Below are positions 34,378 to 42,329 of a stretch of DNA of 64,000 nucleotides, one piece after another (the stretch's first letter is position 1; each line of letters begins with the position of its first letter). A program made the translations under genes and the position numbers. The notes below the pieces were generated by a model, which had not been told where the DNA came from, made no database searches, and saw nothing but the letters and a program-made list of their open reading frames with translations. The DNA comes from Streptomyces coelicoflavus. Lineage in GTDB: Bacteria > Actinomycetota > Actinomycetes > Streptomycetales > Streptomycetaceae. Location: NCBI RefSeq assembly GCF_003112555.1, contig NZ_BEWB01000005.1, forward strand, positions 496,001 through 560,000. Direction: 5' to 3'.

Positions 34378-35939
34378 TACCAGCCGCTGAGCGTCGCCCG
34401 CAGCCGGCCCACGTGCGGTGCCTCGCCGTCCTTCGGGGACGGTGCGAGCGGCTCGGGCTCCCGGCGGGAGCGCAGCACGTGGGCCTCCTCGAGGTCGAGG
34501 GGCCCGTTGACCTCGGCGTAACCGCCGGCGAGGGTCTGGTGCACCTCGCCCGTCTCCTCGCCCTCGGCCAGGCGCTCGCGGTCGCGCTCCTGGAGCGCCA
34601 GGCAGATCCGCTTGGTGGCGACGAGGGCGAGCGGCGGCGCCAGCACGAGGGAGATCCGGAAGATCCAGGTCAGCAGGTTCAGCGAGATGTGGAACGTGTG
34701 GGCGAGGATGTCGTTGCCGCCGGCCAGGAGCAGCACCCCGTAGAAGACGATCGCGGCGACGCCGAGACCGGTCCGTACGGGCTTGTCCCGGGGCCGGTCG
34801 CACAGGTGGTGCTCCTCGTGGTCGCCCGTCACCCACCGCTCGAAGAACGGATAGGCGTACAGCACCGCGAACAGGGCGCCCGGCAGCAGGACCGCGGGCA
34901 CCAGGACGTTCCACATGACGGTGTGGCCCGCCACCGCCGTCTCGAACGGCGGCATCAGCCGCAGCGAACCCTCCAGGAAGCCGACGTACCAGTCCGGCTG
35001 CGAGCCCGTGGAGACGATGTCCGGACGGTAGGGGCCGTACGTCCAGATCGGGTTGATCTGCGCCACCGCCGCGAGCACCGTCACGACGCCGAACACCATG
35101 AAGAACAGCCCCGTGGAGTTCGTCATGAACTGCGGGAACATCGGCTTGCCCACCGCGTTGCGGTTGGTGCGCCCGAGGCCCGCCCACTGCGTGTGCTTCA
35201 GGTAGAACACCAGGATCAGATGGAACGTGACCAGCGCGACCAGCAGTGCGGGCAGCAGCAGGATGTGCACCGAGTACAGCCGCGGCACGATGTCGTCGCC
35301 GGGATACTCGCCGCCGAACACGAACATGCTGATGTACGTCCCCACGACCGGGATGGACAGCATGATCCCCTGCGCGATGCGCAGCCCCGTCCCGGACAGC
35401 AGGTCGTCCGGGAGGGAGTACCCGGCGAAGCCCTCGGCGAGCGCCAGCACGAACAGCGTGACCCCGATCAGCCAGTTGACCTCACGCGGCCGGCGGAACG
35501 CCCCGGTGAAGAAGATCCGCAGCAGATGCACCCCGATGGCCGACAGGAAGACCAGCGCCGCCCAGTGGTGCACCTGCCGGATCAGCAGCCCCCCGCGCAC
35601 GTCGAAACTGATGTCCACCGTCGAGCGGTAGGCCTCCGACATGCTCAGCCCCAACAGGGGCTCGTACGAGCCGTCGTAGACGACCTCCGTCATCGACGGT
35701 TCGAAGAACAGTGTCAGCCAGACCCCGGTCAGCAGCAGCACCACGAAGCTGTACAGGGCGATCTCGCCCAGCAGGAACGACCAGTGCTCGGGGAAGGCCT
35801 TGCGCAGCAGCCCCCCGCCCTGCGAGACGGGGAGCCGCCCGTCGGCCCAGTTGACGGTGTGTTCGGCCGTGTGGCGGGCCCGCGCACCGGCGCGGGCCCT
35901 TCTCCTCTGCGACAGCACGGCGCATGGGTTCCCCACCAC
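34311..35939 (-). CDS. qcrB: Cytochrome bc1 complex cytochrome b subunit (qcrB paralogue)
   Basis: Up to 542 residues; the N-terminus is uncertain since the frame opens with two adjacent GTGs and has no clear ribosome site. Heme b histidines are seen in RQVHHWAALVFLSAIGVHLLR and SVHILLLPALLVALVTFHLIL. The extended C-terminus after the eighth helix (LALQERDRERLAEGEETG) is actinobacterial. The Rieske (qcrA) and diheme cytochrome c (qcrC) genes are absent from the window, so it either joins the main complex or works alone. Convergent with ctaDF. Confidence 0.88.
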   Translation of the reverse strand: MVGNPCAVLSQRRRARAGARARHTAEHTVNWADGRLPVSQGGGLLRKAFPEHWSFLLGEIALYSFVVLLLTGVWLTLFFEPSMTEVVYDGSYEPLLGLSMSEAYRSTVDISFDVRGGLLIRQVHHWAALVFLSAIGVHLLRIFFTGAFRRPREVNWLIGVTLFVLALAEGFAGYSLPDDLLSGTGLRIAQGIMLSIPVVGTYISMFVFGGEYPGDDIVPRLYSVHILLLPALLVALVTFHLILVFYLKHTQWAGLGRTNRNAVGKPMFPQFMTNSTGLFFMVFGVVTVLAAVAQINPIWTYGPYRPDIVSTGSQPDWYVGFLEGSLRLMPPFETAVAGHTVMWNVLVPAVLLPGALFAVLYAYPFFERWVTGDHEEHHLCDRPRDKPVRTGLGVAAIVFYGVLLLAGGNDILAHTFHISLNLLTWIFRISLVLAPPLALVATKRICLALQERDRERLAEGEETGEVHQTLAGGYAEVNGPLDLEEAHVLRSRREPEPLAPSPKDGEAPHVGRLRATLSGWYYDDRVDVEEAEPRARSGEPER

Positions 35940-35996
35940 CCGTGCCGGAAACTACGCCGCGGCCGGGCCCGGTCACCCTTCGGCACGGGGGAGAGG

Positions 35997-36356
35997 TCAG
36001 CGTCCGCCCGGGCCGCCGCTGCCGAAGGAGCCGCTGCTGCCCTCGTCCCAGCGGGGCCGCTGCTGGTCGGAGGCGGTACGGCTGCCCTGGTGACCCAGCT
36101 CGTGCGGCAGCGTGCGTTCGTCGCTGCGCGGCATCTCGTCCGGCTCCCGACGCTCCCGCGTCTCGTGGACGGGCCCGCCGTCGGGCATACGGGGCTGCTC
36201 GTCGGCCGTCGGCGGCGGCGGCTCACGGCGCTTTTGCCGGCTGCCGAAAGCGAACGCGCCGATCAGCACGCCCACCACCACGACGGCCGCGATGATCAGC
36301 CACACGGGGAAGCCGCCGGAGCCGCCCGCTGCCAGGTCCATCCATGCGTTCGTCAT
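35997..36356 (-). CDS. Small single-pass membrane protein (DUF6479-like)
   Basis: 119 residues. A short N-terminus, one membrane helix (GFPVWLIIAAVVVVGVLIGAFAF, about 15-37), then a charged cytoplasmic tail with PPPPTADEQPRMPDGGP and a Gly/Ser-rich end. This layout is common among small Streptomyces proteins of unknown function; the DUF6479 label is from memory. A GGGTAC element lies 9 nt before the ATG, mirroring the ctaD promoter and suggesting stress-induced leaderless expression. Confidence 0.75.
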   Translation of the reverse strand: MTNAWMDLAAGGSGGFPVWLIIAAVVVVGVLIGAFAFGSRQKRREPPPPTADEQPRMPDGGPVHETRERREPDEMPRSDERTLPHELGHQGSRTASDQQRPRWDEGSSGSFGSGGPGGR

Positions 36357-36365
36357 GGAGCGCGG

Positions 36366-36390
36366 GTACCCCCGGCCCGCGGCACCAACC
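36366..36390 (-). promoter_or_regulatory. SigB-type promoter for the small membrane protein
   Basis: Reverse strand GGTT, 15-bp spacer, GGGTAC (36371-36366), ending 9 nt from the ATG at 36356. The GNNT part is weakly specific; the -10 match and its position are the main support. Confidence 0.45.
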
Positions 36391-36393
36391 CGT

Positions 36394-36798
36394 TCACCCC
36401 GACCGCGACGCTCGCGTCCGCGAACGGTTGGCCTTCCTGATCGCGGCGAGCAGGTCCGCCTTCGACATCTTCGAACGGCCCTCGACACCCAGGCGCCGGG
36501 CGACGCCGTACAGGTGCTCCTTCGAGGCCTTCTCGTCGACGCCCTCGCCGCTGCGCCCGCCCCGTCCGCGGGGCCGCCCGGACTGCGGGTCGGAGGGGCC
36601 CTTGCGGCCGCCCTCCTTGCGCTCCCAGTGGTCGCCGACCTTCTCGTACGTGTGCTTGAGCGCCCCGTACGCCACCCGGTGGGCCCGCTCGCCCTCGCCG
36701 TACTCCTCGACGGCCGAGTCGTGGGCCTTGATCCAGGTACGCCGGGCCTCCTGCGGGGAGCGCTCCAGGGTCGACGGCAGTTCCTGTCGTCCCGGCAT
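36394..36798 (-). CDS. ChaB-domain protein with C-terminal Rho_N/SAP-like helix-extended-helix
   Basis: 134 residues from ATG 36798 with GGAGG upstream. The N-terminal half is ChaB (LPSTLERSPQEARRTWIKAHDSAVEEYGE...AHRVAYGALKHTYEKVGDHWE). A basic linker leads to SKEHLYGVARRLGVEGRSKMSKADLLAAIRKA, a small nucleic-acid-binding-type motif. ChaB proteins are stress-associated in actinobacteria; the cation-transport annotation of the E. coli name is not supported by anything here. Confidence 0.85.
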   Translation of the reverse strand: MPGRQELPSTLERSPQEARRTWIKAHDSAVEEYGEGERAHRVAYGALKHTYEKVGDHWERKEGGRKGPSDPQSGRPRGRGGRSGEGVDEKASKEHLYGVARRLGVEGRSKMSKADLLAAIRKANRSRTRASRSG

Positions 36799-36953
36799 GT
36801 CCGTGCACCTCCGTGCGTCTTCGGCGTCGTCGCCCCCACCGGCCGCGGGAGCGGTGCACGGGTGCCCCGCGGCCCACCCGGAAAACGGCCCCGAGCCCTT
36901 GGCCGCACCGGGCCCGGCGGTTTGGCGCCGCCGCCGGCGGCAACCCGCCCGGT

Positions 36954-37331
36954 GTGACATCGACGACGACTTCCCAGCAGGAACTGTTCCGCTTCCTCGA
37001 GGACCGCTTCGCCTGCGCACAGGCCTGCACCGAGTGCGCGCGAGCCTGCGCCCTGCGGGCGAGCCTCGTGGACCCGGACGGGACCGAGAACCAGGAACTC
37101 GTACGGCGCAGGGGCATCATGTGCGCGGAGGTCTGCGACGCGACCTGCCGGGTGCTGTCCGAGCAGAACCAGGTGGACGAGGCCGCCATCGGCGCCCAGC
37201 TGGAGTGGTGCCGGCAGGTGTGCCTGGAGAGCGCGCACGTCTTCGACGGCCACCCCGGCGCCGAGGAGAGCGCCAAGGCCTGCCGCGACTGCGCCCGGGC
37301 CTGCGGAGAGTTCCTCGCCACCCTGCGCTGA
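36954..37331 (+). CDS. Cysteine-rich four-helix-bundle copper-binding protein (Csp/DUF326)
   Basis: 125 residues from GTG 36954. Twelve cysteines at helix spacing: 21, 25, 28, 32, 57, 61, 65, 86, 90, 110, 113, 117 (CAQACTECARAC, CAEVCDATC, CRQVC, CRDCARAC). This is the pattern of copper storage proteins, which line a four-helix bundle with thiolates to hold many Cu(I) ions. No signal peptide, so cytosolic. No copper regulator is visible nearby. Confidence 0.88.
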   Translation: MTSTTTSQQELFRFLEDRFACAQACTECARACALRASLVDPDGTENQELVRRRGIMCAEVCDATCRVLSEQNQVDEAAIGAQLEWCRQVCLESAHVFDGHPGAEESAKACRDCARACGEFLATLR

Positions 37332-37371
37332 GCCCTGGGATCCGGCCGCGCGGCGGCGTTAGCCTGCCGGT

Positions 37372-38274
37372 ATGACGGCGACGCGGACGAACGCCGACCC
37401 CGGGCTCTTCGGCCCCGACTCGGTCACCTGGCAGGCGCACGCCGACCCGATGATGTGGGTGGCCGGCATCCGCGCCCTCTACCTCCAGGCCCTGCACCCG
37501 CGTGCCGTGCGCGGCGTGATGCAGAACAGCGACTTCCGGCGCGACGCCTGGGGACGGCTCATGCGCACCGCGAGCTTCGTCGGCACCACGACGTACGGCA
37601 CCACCGAGGCCGCCGAGCGGGCCGGCGCCCGGGTCAGGAAGATCCACCGCATGCTCGGCGCCACCGACCCCGACACGGGCGAGCGCTACGGCATCGACGA
37701 ACCCGCCCTGCTGCTGTGGGTGCACTGCGCCGAGATCGGCTCCTACCTGCACGTCCTTCGCCGCTCCGGGTTCCCGCTCACCGACGCGCACGCCGACCGC
37801 TACCTCGCCGAACACCGGCACAGCGCCCGCCTCGTCGGCCTCGACCCCGCCTCCGTACCCGCGAACCGGGCCGAGCTCGACGCCTACTTCGAGCGGGTAC
37901 GGCCGGAGCTGGCCGCGGGAGCGGACGCGCACGAGGTCGACGACTTCCTGCGCCGGCCACCGACGCACCCCCTCCTCGTCCCGGCCCGCGAGCTGCTGTG
38001 GCGGCGGGTCGCCCGTCTTGCGTACGACTCACTACCGCCGTACGCGCACGAGCTCTACGGCAGACCGGCGCCCCCGCACGCCACCGTCACCCGGCGGCTG
38101 CGCGCCACGGGCGCCCTGCTGCGCCTGATCCCGGCACGTCTGCGCCGGCAGCTGCCGCCCCGGCACGTCCTGCGCGCCATGGCGCGGCTCGGACCGGCCG
38201 CACGCCCGGCGCCATACAAAATCGGACGACAAGCGGCCATACTGGACCGGCCAGGGGAGGGCGCGGCGGACTGA
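37372..38274 (+). CDS. MpaB/Lcp-family oxygenase-like protein (DUF2236)
   Basis: 300 residues with a TAGCCT -10-like hexamer about 15 bp upstream. The segment WVAGIRALYLQALHPRAVRGVMQNSDF, then RTASFVGTTTYGTTEAAERAGARVRKIHR, is the DUF2236 core shared with rubber oxygenase Lcp and fungal MpaB, heme b proteins. The conserved histidine of ALHP and the HxxxR pattern near KIHR are candidates for heme contacts. No signal peptide. Substrate unknown. The kinase gene begins 20 bp downstream. Confidence 0.85.
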   Translation: MTATRTNADPGLFGPDSVTWQAHADPMMWVAGIRALYLQALHPRAVRGVMQNSDFRRDAWGRLMRTASFVGTTTYGTTEAAERAGARVRKIHRMLGATDPDTGERYGIDEPALLLWVHCAEIGSYLHVLRRSGFPLTDAHADRYLAEHRHSARLVGLDPASVPANRAELDAYFERVRPELAAGADAHEVDDFLRRPPTHPLLVPARELLWRRVARLAYDSLPPYAHELYGRPAPPHATVTRRLRATGALLRLIPARLRRQLPPRHVLRAMARLGPAARPAPYKIGRQAAILDRPGEGAAD

Positions 38275-38294
38275 ACCACGGGGGCGGCGAAGTC

Positions 38295-40595
38295 ATGGGG
38301 GACAGCACGCTGATCCAGGGCCGGTACCGGCTGCTCGAGCGGATCGGGCGCGGCGGCATGGGCGAGGTGTGGCGGGCGCGGGACGAGTCGCTGGGCCGTC
38401 GCATAGCCGTCAAGTGCCTCAAACCGCTCGGCACGCAGCACGACCACTCCTTCACCCACGTCCTGCGGGAGAGGTTCCGGCGCGAGGCCCGAGTGGCCGC
38501 CGCGCTCCAGCACCGCGGGGTGACCGTCGTCCACGACTTCGGCGAGTGGGACGGCGTGCTCTTCTTGGTCATGGAGCTGCTGGAGGGATACGACCTCAGC
38601 CGGCTCCTCGAGGACAACAAAGGCCATCCGCTGCCCGTCCCCGACGTCGTCGACATCGCCGAACAGGTCGCCTCCGCGCTCGCCTACACCCACGAACAGG
38701 GCATCGTCCACCGCGACCTCAAACCCGCGAACATCGTGCGGACCGCCGACGGCACCGTGAAGATCTGCGACTTCGGCATCGCCCGGCTCGGTCACGACGC
38801 GGGATTCACCGCCCGGCTCACCGGCACCGGCATCGCCATGGGCACCCCGCACTACATGTCGCCCGAGCAGATCGGCGGCGACGAGGTCGACCTGCGCAGC
38901 GACCTGTACTCGCTGGGCTGCGTGCTCTACGAGATCGCCACCGGTGCCCCGCCGTTCGACCTCGACGACGCCTGGGCGATCCTCGTCGGCCACCGCGACA
39001 CCGAGCCCGCGCCCCCGCGCACCCACCGCCCCGGACTGCCCGGGTACCTGGACCGGATCATCCTGGACCTGCTGGCCAAACACCCCGGGGAGCGCCCGGA
39101 CGACGCCCGCGAACTGGGGCGCCGGATCAGCGCCGGGCGTACGGGACCCGCGCTCGCTCCGGTGGCGGCCCGGCCTCCGACGCCCGCGCCGCTGGGCCGC
39201 CGCGCCGGGCTGCCGTCCTGGACCCGCGGCATGACCACCGGACACAAGGCGACCGGCACCGGTCCGCGCAGTACGCCGCCGGACCCCGGCGCGGGTCTGT
39301 CCGGCGCCTGGACCTCCGGCCCCGCCGGGTACGGGACCGCCGGGGCCCCGGCCGACGGTGACCGGACCGCCGGGACCCCGACCGCGGGGACCCCGGCCGC
39401 CGCCGGTCACAGAACCGCCGCGCCCGCCCCGGGTGACCTGCCGGACCCGTCCCCGGCGCCCGAGGCCGTCGTCAGGCTCGCCGGACGGCACCGCGCGGGG
39501 CTGAGCCTGGGCCGGCTCGGCCGCTGGGCCGAGGCGGGCGAGGTGCACCGCGCGGTCGCCGCCGAACGCGAGCGCCTGCTCGGCCCCGACCACCCCGACA
39601 CGCTCGCCAGCCGCTACGAGGCCGCCTTCGTCCTCGGCCGCACCGGCCGCGCCGCCGACGCGCTGCGCGCGTACAAGGGCGTCGCCGAGGCCCGCATCAG
39701 GACGCTGGGGGCCGACCACGCCGACACCCTCGCCGTCCGCCAGGAAATGGCGTACACCCTGGGCCGGCTGGGCCGGTACTCCGACGCCCACCAGGTGTAC
39801 GCGTCGGTCCTGACCGCCCGGGAGCGCACCATGGGCGCCGACCACCCCGACACCCTGCGCTGCCGGCACAACCTGGCCTTCAACCTCGGCCGGCTCGGCC
39901 GTACCGAGGAAGCCCACCGCACGGCCCGCGAGGTGGCCGCGGCCCGGTCCCGCGTGCTCGGGCCCGAGCACCCCGACACCCTGGTCACCCGCTACGAGGT
40001 CGCCTACGAACTCGGGCGGCTGGACCGCTGGCAGGAGGCCCTGGCGACCTACCGCGACGTCGCCGCCGCCCGCGCCGGAGCCCTCGGCCCCGACCACCCC
40101 GACACCCTCGCCGCCCGCTACGAGACCGGCGTCGCACTGGGCCGCCTCGGCCGCTGCGGCGAAGCGCTGACGGTGTACGAGGAACTGGTCGACGACCGGA
40201 CCCGCGCCCAGGGCGCCGAGCACCCCGAGACGCTGCGCGCCCGGCACGGCCTGGGCGTCAACCTCGGCAGGCTGGGCCGCTGGGCCGAAGCCCTCGCCGA
40301 GGCCCGTGAGGTCCGCGCGCTCCGTGAGCGCACCCTCGGCCCGGACCACCCGGACACACTGGTCAGCCGCCGCGAGGTCGCCGTCGCCCTGGGCTGGCTG
40401 GCCCGCTGGCCCGCCGCCCTCACCGAGTACCGCCTGGTCGCCGCGGCCCGCGAACGCGTCCTGGGTCCCGACCACCCCGACACCCTCGTCGCCCGCGACG
40501 ACGAGGCCCACTGCCTGGAGCAACTCGGCCACGCCGCCGAGGCCACGGAGCTGTACCGCAGGGTCGCGGTACTGCGCGGGGCGGCGGCAGGCTGA
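38295..40595 (+). CDS. Ser/Thr protein kinase with C-terminal TPR repeats
   Basis: 766 residues from ATG 38295. Kinase domain (about 10-275): GRGGMGEV, Lys in AVKCL, HRDLKPANI, DFG, SPEQIGG, all intact. A Pro/Ala/Gly/Thr-rich linker of about 140 residues follows. Then eight tandem 42-residue repeats of kinesin-light-chain TPR type, each starting LGPDHPDTL or close to it. No membrane helix, so a cytosolic kinase with a protein-docking array. It lies 20 bp after the MpaB-family gene and could be co-transcribed. Confidence 0.92.
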   Translation: MGDSTLIQGRYRLLERIGRGGMGEVWRARDESLGRRIAVKCLKPLGTQHDHSFTHVLRERFRREARVAAALQHRGVTVVHDFGEWDGVLFLVMELLEGYDLSRLLEDNKGHPLPVPDVVDIAEQVASALAYTHEQGIVHRDLKPANIVRTADGTVKICDFGIARLGHDAGFTARLTGTGIAMGTPHYMSPEQIGGDEVDLRSDLYSLGCVLYEIATGAPPFDLDDAWAILVGHRDTEPAPPRTHRPGLPGYLDRIILDLLAKHPGERPDDARELGRRISAGRTGPALAPVAARPPTPAPLGRRAGLPSWTRGMTTGHKATGTGPRSTPPDPGAGLSGAWTSGPAGYGTAGAPADGDRTAGTPTAGTPAAAGHRTAAPAPGDLPDPSPAPEAVVRLAGRHRAGLSLGRLGRWAEAGEVHRAVAAERERLLGPDHPDTLASRYEAAFVLGRTGRAADALRAYKGVAEARIRTLGADHADTLAVRQEMAYTLGRLGRYSDAHQVYASVLTARERTMGADHPDTLRCRHNLAFNLGRLGRTEEAHRTAREVAAARSRVLGPEHPDTLVTRYEVAYELGRLDRWQEALATYRDVAAARAGALGPDHPDTLAARYETGVALGRLGRCGEALTVYEELVDDRTRAQGAEHPETLRARHGLGVNLGRLGRWAEALAEAREVRALRERTLGPDHPDTLVSRREVAVALGWLARWPAALTEYRLVAAARERVLGPDHPDTLVARDDEAHCLEQLGHAAEATELYRRVAVLRGAAAG
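39579..40586 (+). repeat. Eight 126-bp coding repeats (TPR units)
   Basis: Units begin every 126 bp from 39579 (last at 40461), each encoding L/M/Q-G-x-D/E-H-x-D/E-T-L followed by a helix pair. Units are close in sequence at the DNA level, which makes copy number prone to change by recombination. Confidence 0.85.
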
Positions 40596-40686
40596 CCGCG
40601 GACCCGTGCGGCGGGCGGGCACCGGCAGACGGACGGTGGCCGGCGGCGGGCTGGCCGCCCCCGATCGGGCCGTGTTACCAAGAGCC

Positions 40687-42267
40687 ATGACGACCCCGCC
40701 CAGCACCTCGCGCCCCTCCCGCAGCTACGACGCCGTCATCGTCGGCGGCGGCCACAACGGTCTGGTCGCCGCCGCCTACCTGGCGCGGGCCGGCCGCTCC
40801 GTGCTGGTGCTGGAACGGCTGGACCACACCGGTGGAGCGGCCGTGTCCACGCGCCCGTTCACCGGCGTCGACGCCCGGCTCTCGCGCTACTCGTACCTGG
40901 TCAGCCTGCTGCCCCGGAAGATCGTGCGGGACCTCGGCCTCGACTTCCGGGTGCGTGCCCGCACCGTCTCCTCGTACACCCCCGTCGAGCGCGGCGGGCG
41001 GCCCACCGGGCTCCTCGTCGGCGGGGGCGAGCGGCGCACGCGCGAGTCCTTCGCCCGGCTCACCGGCTCCGACCGGGAGTACGCCGCCTGGCAGCGCTTC
41101 TACGCCATGACCGGCCACGTGGCCCAGCGGGTCTTCCCGACCCTCACCGAACCGCTGCCCACCCGGGACGAACTGCGCCGCAGGGTCGACGACGAGGCGG
41201 CCTGGCGCGCCCTGTTCGAGGAGCCGGTCGGCGTCGCGGTCGAGGAGCACTTCGCCGACGACCTGGTCCGGGGCGTGGCCCTCACCGACGCCCTGATCGG
41301 CACCTTCGCCGACGCCCACGACCCCTCCCTGGCCCAGAACCGCTGCTTCCTCTACCACGTGATCGGCGGCGGAACCGGCGCCTGGGACGTACCGGTCGGC
41401 GGCATGGGCGCCCTCACCGACGCGCTGGCCGGTGCGGCGCGCGCCGCCGGTGCCGTGCTCGCCACCGGGCACGAGGCGGTACGGATCGAGGCCGACGGGC
41501 GGACGGCCGAGGTCACCCACCGCTCGGCCGACGGCGAGCACGTGAGCGCCGCCCGTCACGTCCTGGTCAACGCCTCGCCGCAGGAACTGGCGGCCCTCAC
41601 GGGCGAGGCGCCGCCCCCGCCCGCCGAGGGCGCCCAGCTCAAGGTGAACATGCTGCTGACCCGGCTCCCACGGCTGCGCGACCCCGAGGCCGACCCGCGC
41701 GAGGCCTTCGCCGGCACCTTCCACATCGCCGAGGGCTACGGGCAGCTGGCCGCCGCGCACGCCCGGGCGGCCGCCGGGGAGCTGCCCGACGCACCGCCCT
41801 CCGAGATCTACTGCCACTCGCTGACCGACCCGACCGTCCTCGGTCCCGACCTGGCCGCGAAGGGCATGCACACCCTCACCCTGTTCGGTCTGCACACGCC
41901 CGCCCGCCTCTTCGCCCGGGACAACGACGCCGTACGCGACGAACTGCTGAAGTCGACCCTCGCCCAGCTCGACGCCCACCTCGCCGAACCCCTCGCCGAC
42001 TGCCTGGCGACCGACGCCGACGGGCGGCCCTGCATCGAGGCCAGGTCGCCGCTCGACCTGGAACGCGACCTGCGCCTGCCCGGCGGGAACATCTTCCACC
42101 GCGAACTGTCGTGGCCGCACGCCCAGGAGGGCACCGGCCACTGGGGCGTGGAGACCAGTGTGGCGAACGTGCTGCTGTGCGGCGCGGGCGCCGTGCGCGG
42201 GGGAGGGGTCAGCGGGGTGCCGGGGCACAACGCGGCGATGGCGGTGCTGGACGGCGTCCCGAGCTGA
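40687..42267 (+). CDS. FAD-dependent NAD(P)/FAD oxidoreductase, PYROXD2/phytoene-desaturase-like
   Basis: 526 residues from ATG 40687. The N-terminal dinucleotide fold VIVGGGHNGLVAAAYLARAGRSVLVLER followed by TGGAAVST is the FAD site. The C-terminus has VLLCGAGAVRGGGVSGVPGHNAAMAVL, the second FAD contact of this amine oxidase/desaturase group. No carotenoid genes are nearby, and PYROXD2-like proteins of this size have no settled substrate. It ends at a short hairpin shared with the converging hydrolase gene. Confidence 0.83.
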   Translation: MTTPPSTSRPSRSYDAVIVGGGHNGLVAAAYLARAGRSVLVLERLDHTGGAAVSTRPFTGVDARLSRYSYLVSLLPRKIVRDLGLDFRVRARTVSSYTPVERGGRPTGLLVGGGERRTRESFARLTGSDREYAAWQRFYAMTGHVAQRVFPTLTEPLPTRDELRRRVDDEAAWRALFEEPVGVAVEEHFADDLVRGVALTDALIGTFADAHDPSLAQNRCFLYHVIGGGTGAWDVPVGGMGALTDALAGAARAAGAVLATGHEAVRIEADGRTAEVTHRSADGEHVSAARHVLVNASPQELAALTGEAPPPPAEGAQLKVNMLLTRLPRLRDPEADPREAFAGTFHIAEGYGQLAAAHARAAAGELPDAPPSEIYCHSLTDPTVLGPDLAAKGMHTLTLFGLHTPARLFARDNDAVRDELLKSTLAQLDAHLAEPLADCLATDADGRPCIEARSPLDLERDLRLPGGNIFHRELSWPHAQEGTGHWGVETSVANVLLCGAGAVRGGGVSGVPGHNAAMAVLDGVPS

Positions 42268-42306
42268 CGGAGCCGACCGACGCCCGCGCGACGGCTGACG
42301 GCCCCC

Positions 42307-42329
42307 GGGGCCGGACGCGCGCCGGCCCT
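42307..42329. terminator. Possible bidirectional terminator
   Basis: A 7-bp GGGCCGG/CCGGCCC stem with a 7-nt loop between convergent stops, touching the hydrolase stop codon. Confidence 0.45.

Noticed and set aside
35937..35996. Fixing the qcrB start at the strong GAGGAGAAGGG near 35895-35905
   Set aside because: No in-frame start codon follows it closely; the site lies in the coding frame itself, so the start was left uncertain.
39579..40586. CRISPR or mobile repeat array
   Set aside because: The 126-bp units are in frame and encode TPR helices with no spacers.
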